Source: Suillus spraguei
Lineage: Eukaryota > Basidiomycota > Agaricomycetes > Boletales > Suillaceae
Direction: 5' to 3'
Assembly (NCBI GenBank): GCA_016800925.1
Contig: JABCPU010000011.1
Location: 186,001-250,000 of the forward strand
Length of the DNA: 64,000 bases
Positions within the stretch are counted from its first letter, which is position 1; the number at the start of each line of letters is the position of its first letter. Under the pieces are notes generated by a model that was not told where the DNA came from, searched no databases, and saw only the letters and a list, made by a program, of their open reading frames with translations. A program made the translations under genes and the position numbers. This document shows positions 57,775-64,000 of this stretch, in pieces.

Positions 57775-59575
57775 GGTGTCAAGTAGGATGGGATATGATA
57801 GTAGGAGTGAAAATTGGATGTTTAATTGACCCATTATCAACGTAAAATGTGTCTGGTGCTCAGCCGGCGATCATCCAGACACCCGTTTTACTACGGTGAC
57901 ACGGGTCCTCTTGATGAATGAATGTTAAACTCGTGACCAGCTCCGTCTATGAGGCAAGCCGCGAGCCCTCCTAGACGGACTGGTATGTAAAGCTATTTGA
58001 ATTTTGGATGCAGAGCAGATTCTTAGGATAAATGTTGACCTGTTATTTTTTTCATGGACCAGAGGTTGATACTTCGACAAGCTCGAGGTTTCTGGGAACC
58101 CCTACGGCATGCGCTAGCAGAACATCATGGTCCTAAACAAAAAAGGACAGTCACATATGAAGGCTGCGGTTTCAATGCGGCAGAACACATGCTGCGGCGT
58201 ATTGACACCTAGTCATTGCTACTGGTTTGGGACAGTGGCCACACAGTCTCCGCAATAACGATGGATTACATATTCGCCGTGAATACTGAAAGAAACCACG
58301 CTGAAGGATTTGGACTCTGTTGGTATTTATATAGTTCGAAATGGGAACTCGTCAGATAGCGATGGGCAAAAGTTTACGAGTCAGAATGCTCAAGTCAAGC
58401 TCTAACGTAATTATATAAGATAAGGGTCTTTTTAAACCGTGTGAACAAATTTCTACAAAAAAAGGTACCCGTCCTGCAGGCAAAATGAAACAAGGTATGA
58501 CCTCGTACACCATCATGCAGCAGATATGATTAAACTTCGATCCAAAGTTTCAACCCCAGAAATCGTTCAACAATATCTATGACGCTAACCAGGCCGAGTT
58601 ATCACATAATTCCTTCACTGTGCCTCGTCCTATTAGAATTTGGTTCACGCATACGATGTCATCTTTGCTGCAGTCTTGAATCTTGTGTTTCTCCCCTCAT
58701 TTATGCTTGATGACCAGCGCGGGTGAGAGCGTTCGAAGGGGCAAACACAGTCGCGTGCTCACGAAAGAACGTGTAGCCATACTTGTAGGTGAATTCGTGC
58801 CCATGACAAATCGCTCTCTTGGGCACAAGTGCCAAGTAAGTCTACTGGCATAATTTGTGGTGGCAAGAGCTGAAGCACATCCAGAACATTTACAATGGAA
58901 ATGTGGTATCAGAGTTCGTGTTGGACGGTTAGCATTTGCCTGCTGAGAATGTGAAACACGATCCATGTCAGAATATTCGCAATTGCCAGTGGGCCAGGTC
59001 CATTGGGACTGCACATGTGATTCCAAGGAAGCCATTGAGTCATCTGTAGGTGTACAAGGAAGTGCAGTGGCAGTAGAGATCGTGTTCATCTTGTGCGCAC
59101 ATGTTGCCATGAAAATTCCAAGATTGAATCCATTAGTATTATTTTGATGTAGGCGATGACACCACTAGCGAGTCAGAGGGCGAAGCAGCTGAACGATATC
59201 CTCCACCAGAATAACATATGAAACCAACCATGTCCGTCGGGACTCGGCACACTGGCAGGTCATCGCCGCGATATTCCATTTCATCGAAAACATGTTGCTG
59301 CTTCATACCGAAGGAGTACGGGTGTGTGGGGAGCTTCAAATTAGCATGATGAGTTAGGCTCAACACTCCTCGTTCAGTTACTTTTTTTTGAACGGCAGAC
59401 TGGAGTCACTGGGAGGTGACCGCGAAAGGCTGATAGAATTATAGTTTAGTCATGAACAACATCACAAAGCTACACGATATCGATACATAGCTACTAGATC
59501 TTGCGATACAATGTAAAAGTCAAAGTACAAATCAAAAGAACGAACACACTGACTGTACCAGTTGAACACCGAGCC
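57775..59575. other. Spacer with unexplained open frames
   Basis: Two minus-strand frames (58697-59110, and an ATG at about 59306 giving MKQQHVFDEMEYRGDDLPVC) look partly protein-like. The first contains a Cys cluster, HFHCKCSGCASALATT, then RLTWHLCPRERF, which might be a zinc-finger piece of a transposase. I could not assemble a gene. Confidence 0.3.
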
Positions 59576-61689
59576 CTACGAAGATTCTTTGACGCCCCTA
59601 GATCCTAATCCAGTAATATTCCTCCCCCAACTTGTTATACCCCGGCTCAATCTAGCAGCGACTCTTCCTAATTTCGATGTCCGACGAGGGGGAGGGGGTT
59701 GGGGAGGCGCCACATCCATCTCCATGAAAGATCTCATATTCAATTCCTGGTTCTCCGGGTACGGAAATAGCTTTGCAGCGCGCTCCTGCAGGCGTGCATC
59801 GAAGGGTCCAGTTTCAGTCCGAGGCACCTTACGATGACTCTGACGCGGTGTCACATCGGACATGGGACTCGAGAAGTGGCGTCCATGTCCAGAACGAGAG
59901 TCCGGAAGACGAGCGGTGACGCTAGACTGATGCTTGCGCTCTCGTGGGGTAGCGAATAGAGACGATCTTCGGTCTTCCGAGGGTGCGTTAGCTTTTTCTA
60001 CCTTACTGGACTTCCGCTGATGTGGATTGTGCGCCTTGAGCTTTGACAGGCTAGTCTCAAGCCTGTCGAGTGCCGAAACGCGTCTCACAGAGGGAGCTGG
60101 CAGGGGTGGAAGCGGCGGTGGATCTCTCGTGGCTACATAGGACCTGTATAAATCAACTGCGCTATCAGACGCAGCATGCATAACCTGTTTCTCCACGTTG
60201 AAGATCTGTCCACGGCGCCTTAAGTTACTGTCGTTAGATCTGGCCCTGCGAGGACTTGGTTGTCGGTGCAGAACCAAGTCGCAGGAATCCACCGAATAGG
60301 CTTCATTGGAGGTAGTGGCTAGGATGACAGGCACATCCATCGACTTGGCAGCTACCGCATAGACCTGATCTCCACGCGTAGAAGTATTGCTTCCCGCGAC
60401 TGAACCGGAGGTCACTGAATGCCGAGGTGCGACATCAAGTGGTTGATCCACATGCTGACAGGAACCAAACGAATCCCTGTCGCACACCTTGACATCGTCC
60501 GGGAAAACACTGGGACTCCTGACGAGCGCAGGAGACTGATAAGAAGGTAGACCCAGAATTTGTGAGCTTTCATTATCTTGGATCAGTCGACCCAGCGCAT
60601 CGGGCCCTGGAGGCGTCGATTCCCCAAGCGGGATGCCTACCATCTGACTAACTTCGTGAAGAAGCATACTGCAAGACGCGGAATCTCCAATACCGTCCTC
60701 AACTTCTGCCGCCTCCCATGAATAATCATCATCGCTCTGAGTACCTGGGATTTCATCTTCACCCATATGCAGGTTCGAGGGACACTTCTTCACCCTCTTA
60801 TTTGAACCCCATACCCTTAGAAAATCTCTAACGGCAGTAGTTTCATCTTCTGAGAAAAGGTTACAGACCTCTGAACGTGAGGGTGGGGGCAGGAGGTCGT
60901 GACTCAACGGAGATGCGGGAGAAGACGATAAATGTGTCACCAACAAGTCCTCTGCAAGATATGTGGGAAATTCGTCATAGATGGGGTCCTTTGACTGAAC
61001 AGGCTCTCCAAAGTCGCGGCCAAAACGACGAGACTTGCGAACATCGAGTGTATGCCCTGAACCATGCCCTGATGGCTTATCAGCCACGTGTATGGCTGGA
61101 GAATCCGTGAGCAAAGCGTTTATCATACCCTTCCCATCTCTCTCTCCGAAGAGATCCAGTCGTTGAGGATCACCTTGAGAGAAGTGGATCAGCGTGTGGG
61201 TGCCGCTGCCCGACTTTAAATCTGGTTCATAGAATTCGGAAAGAAATGCGGTTATAGGCGTCACCTCAGGAGACACGATACTGGGTTGCGGCGAGTAAAA
61301 GAGGTCAGGGGTTATGGGTGATAGTGGTTCTTGGGAGTGAGAGCTTCCAGACCAAGACGACGTGCTGCGAATATACAGAGCGACTTTTAGTGTTGAATAA
61401 AAGACTAGCTGGAATACACGAACCTGTAACTCGATGTAGGAGAGAGAGTTGAAGGTGGAGAGAGAGTCGGTACCGAGGAGACAGGGTAGTCAGACGACTG
61501 CGATGTATGTGATGCATCCGAGGGTAAGCGAGCACGAATGGGGAAGGATGAAAAGCCTTGGCGACGTGATGCAACGTTGTGGTTGTTTGAAGGAGATTGA
61601 TCATAGAAATGCGAATGCGAAACTCGCCGGGATGGTCTTGAGCAGGGTCTCTCCTGCATCGATTGAACAACCAAATTAGTCGGCGACAT
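59576..61689 (-). CDS. Uncharacterised Ser/Pro-rich protein
   Basis: Two exons from the ATG at 61689 (MSPTNLVVQSMQERPCS), joined by one intron of about 57 nt (SSYS then TSSWSGSSHSQEPLSP), give about 680 residues. Composition is Ser, Pro and Arg-rich throughout, with acidic patches (GTQSDDDYSWEAAEVEDGIG) and a proline run, DPPPLPPLPAPS, that could bind SH3 or WW domains. The C terminus is basic and ends with LGRVAARLSRGITSWGRNIT, perhaps an amphipathic helix. No enzyme motif or membrane segment is seen. It is probably a regulatory or scaffold protein. Function is unknown. Confidence 0.78.
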
Positions 61690-62678
61690 GCCAGACAAGA
61701 AGCGTGGATGATAGAGTGGTGGTGTTCAGCTTTAATCATCATAATCATCAGGGAAAATCTCAACACTACCAATTGGGAAGACTCACGTAGTCAACAGAAC
61801 GTACGGGTAGGCTGGTTTGGCACGAGATTTAACCAGGACTACGATAGAAATATGCTAGGCTGCGACAGAGACTTGTCTTATGTGTACTGCAGAAGGACAT
61901 GAACCTGTGACCTTTGAAACGAATCAATTTGGTTGGCGCACCGAATTTCAGCAGTGATTGGAATTCAATCAAATGTCATGCCGTCAAGTAACAGTCAGAC
62001 GAGCACAAGTACCAAGAGATAAAGGAGACCAGCAGCACCGTCTGAACATACTTTATATCAGATCTTTCTCTACTGGTCCCGCCTCCCCGCGCGATAGTTC
62101 GGAAAATCATGAACTTGACCTGCCAAAGCCCCTGCCTAATGGCTGAGCACTGAGCAAATCATCGGTAAAAAAATATTATCACCACTGCACTCTACTGGCT
62201 GAGGAAGGATGGACCGCCGGTCGTACTCATGCGACGATCACTGAGCCTTTAATATTGAAATGATCGTCATTCAGTAGCTGAAACCGGAGAGACACTGCTT
62301 GTTGGGTGAATCGAATTGATCGGGGGACAAGGACTCAAACGGAGTTGCTTTCGATCATCCGAACGTCGCACAGCTGCCACTAGTCGGATGTGCCAGTCTC
62401 CAAATTCGACTTGATGAAATAGAGTATCAAATGTTGGTACAGGTCACTTCTGCCGTACTCCCAAATACCAAGGTGGCCCCATTAAATTCTATTCAGAATT
62501 TTTGGCAGAAATTATTTAATTGGCCAATCAGAATCTTTCACGGGTCCTGCCGAAGTACGGTTGACCGACGACCGGTCACAACTACATCATATGCGATTAT
62601 CGGTACTGTACGTTCATGGAAACTTGCATGTGCGTATAATTTTTCAGAGAAACATGATAGAAACTGCCAACCCTACAT
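61690..62678. other. Intergenic, no gene seen
   Basis: This is the upstream region of the Ser/Pro-rich protein gene and the downstream region of RPS2. Both genes read on the minus strand. No supported coding frame. Confidence 0.45.
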
Positions 62679-63559
62679 CTAGTACCCCTTCTTACCAGCT
62701 GTAAGCTGTAGATGAGCACTGTGCTCGTCATAAGGCACTTTTGATACAGGAATCTCGCGCCATAGGTCAGGAGTAAGGAACGCGTAAGTTTTCGTAATCT
62801 AGAGAAGGCGTAAGCACAACACAACGAAAAAGCTAGGATACACATACAGCAGCAAATGTGGCTTTCAAGAAATTACCCATCGTCGCAGTCGAGCCCTTCG
62901 ACTGCGTGTAGCAATCCTCAACACCAGCAAGCTGAAGTAGACGCTTTGATGCAGGGGCAGCGACGATACCAGTACCACGAGGAGCAGGGATCAGCCGGCA
63001 CATAACAGAGCCGACCTTTCCGCTGACTTTTGATGGCACGGTGTGGGGTTCACCAAGGGCTGCACCCCAGTAACCTCTTCGCACAGGAATGACGGAGAGT
63101 TTAGCAAGGATGATAGCACCCCGAATGGCAGTTGCAACTTCTTTCGCGCACTTCACACCCAATCCGACATGTCCGTCAGAGTCACCGATGGCAACGAAGG
63201 CCTTGAAGCGGGTACGCTGTCCGGCACGGGTCTGCTTCTGCACAGGCATGATCTTCATAACTTCGTCCTTGAGTTTGGGCAGGAAGAAGTCGACGATCTG
63301 GAATTCCTTGACGGGAAGGGAGAAGAGGTAGATCTCTTCCATAGATTTGATTTTACCATCTTTCACGAGACGGCCGAGTTTAGTAACGGGAACCCTGGGA
63401 GACTATATGTTATAGGCCGAGCGCAAGTAGAGAGTGAATGGATACGTACCACTCCTTCTCTTCATCCTTGCGGCCTCCTCTGCGGGGACCACGACGACCT
63501 CTGCCTCGGTCGCCTCTTCCACGTCCGAATCCACCACGTCCGCGTGCTGCGTCAGCCAT
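62679..63559 (-). CDS. RPS2: 40S ribosomal protein uS5 (RPS2)
   Basis: A small-subunit ribosomal protein near the decoding site and mRNA entrance. The three exons are 63559-63450, 63394-62848 and 62798-62679. The N terminus ([20 protein letters not shown]) is the usual RGG-rich tail, then [20 protein letters not shown]. The S5 domain reads [76 protein letters not shown] and [20 protein letters not shown]. The short last exon, [20 protein letters not shown], ends in GKKGY. About 258 residues, normal for fungi. Confidence 0.97.
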
Positions 63560-64000
63560 TATCTGTGTGCCGGAATTTTACTGTGCAGATGATGGTTAGT
63601 ACTTGAAGTCAAGAGAAGTAGATGCACATGAGGGCACATCCGATAGTGTATCGATGCATCCATCCGAAATACGATTATTTGACGTCCGCCGTGCAGGATC
63701 GTTTGGATACTCAGCTGTGTGCAAGGGTATGGGATTGAACTCACATCTCAAAGGTTCGTCGGTATTGGGCTCGCTGTCGATGGTAGTGTTCACCGCTGTG
63801 TATCCTTCAATGCAGCCGTTAAAGACCTGCCCTGAAGTGGTAATAAGACCCCCCTGACACGTCTCATTTGCATTATGCAAGTGTACTAAGTAACACGTTC
63901 TCATCACACACGTGTTCAACACACAATTCCAGCTCAAAAAACACACGAGAATACGATCGTCGTAGTCCAGTTGCCTCAAGATGGCTTAATTAGTGAGATG
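63560..64000. other. RPS2 upstream region to window end
   Basis: No gene is supported. A short T-rich stretch and several pyrimidine runs upstream of the ATG are typical of ribosomal protein gene promoters, but no specific box is named with confidence. Confidence 0.4.

Overview
The window is nuclear DNA of a filamentous basidiomycete, most likely an agaricomycete. The reasons are many short GT-AG introns of about 48-80 nt, genes packed on both strands, secreted pepsin-like proteases and P450s in multiple copies, Copia, Tad-like LINE and solo-LTR remnants, and fungal versions of housekeeping proteins (RPS2, RRP43, MPC2, phosphomannose isomerase, an Apq12-like protein). No bacterial-type operon, CRISPR array or viral genome is present. 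All exon models below were built by hand from splice signals and reading-frame continuity.

Layout. 1-1.5 kb: transposon debris (end of a solo LTR and a 273-bp TIR element). 2.1-33.4 kb: the gene-dense part, with an 11-exon gene for a large disordered protein with one C-terminal membrane helix; a decayed RPC9-like sequence; a chitin-binding/DM9 protein; phosphomannose isomerase; a palmitoyl-protein thioesterase; mitochondrial pyruvate carrier MPC2; an APQ12-like protein; a small Cys-containing conserved protein; the WD40 protein DCAF7/WDR68; a tandem pair of concentrative nucleoside transporter genes; initiator tRNA-Met; a single-pass membrane protein; a cytochrome P450; and exosome subunit RRP43. 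34-57.8 kb: an accessory, repeat-rich region built by segmental duplication of aspartic protease and P450 genes and later filled with mobile DNA: a LINE fragment, a possible tRNA-derived element, a 957-bp solo LTR, and a full-length Copia element that itself carries a TIR element. 59.6-63.6 kb: an uncharacterised Pro/Ser-rich protein and ribosomal protein RPS2.

The housekeeping genes act in unrelated pathways and share no operon-like logic. The accessory region records its own history. Paralogous copies supply empty sites that date and delimit three insertions. One P450 copy is broken by a 342-bp internal inversion. One protease copy has lost both active-site glycines and has been split by Copia. 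The Copia primer-binding site is complementary to nt 26-39 of the initiator tRNA-Met gene in the same window, as expected for half-tRNA priming. I found no convincing new defence or biosynthetic system. The most informative signals are these nested insertions and the complementary frameshifts in the duplicated transporter genes.
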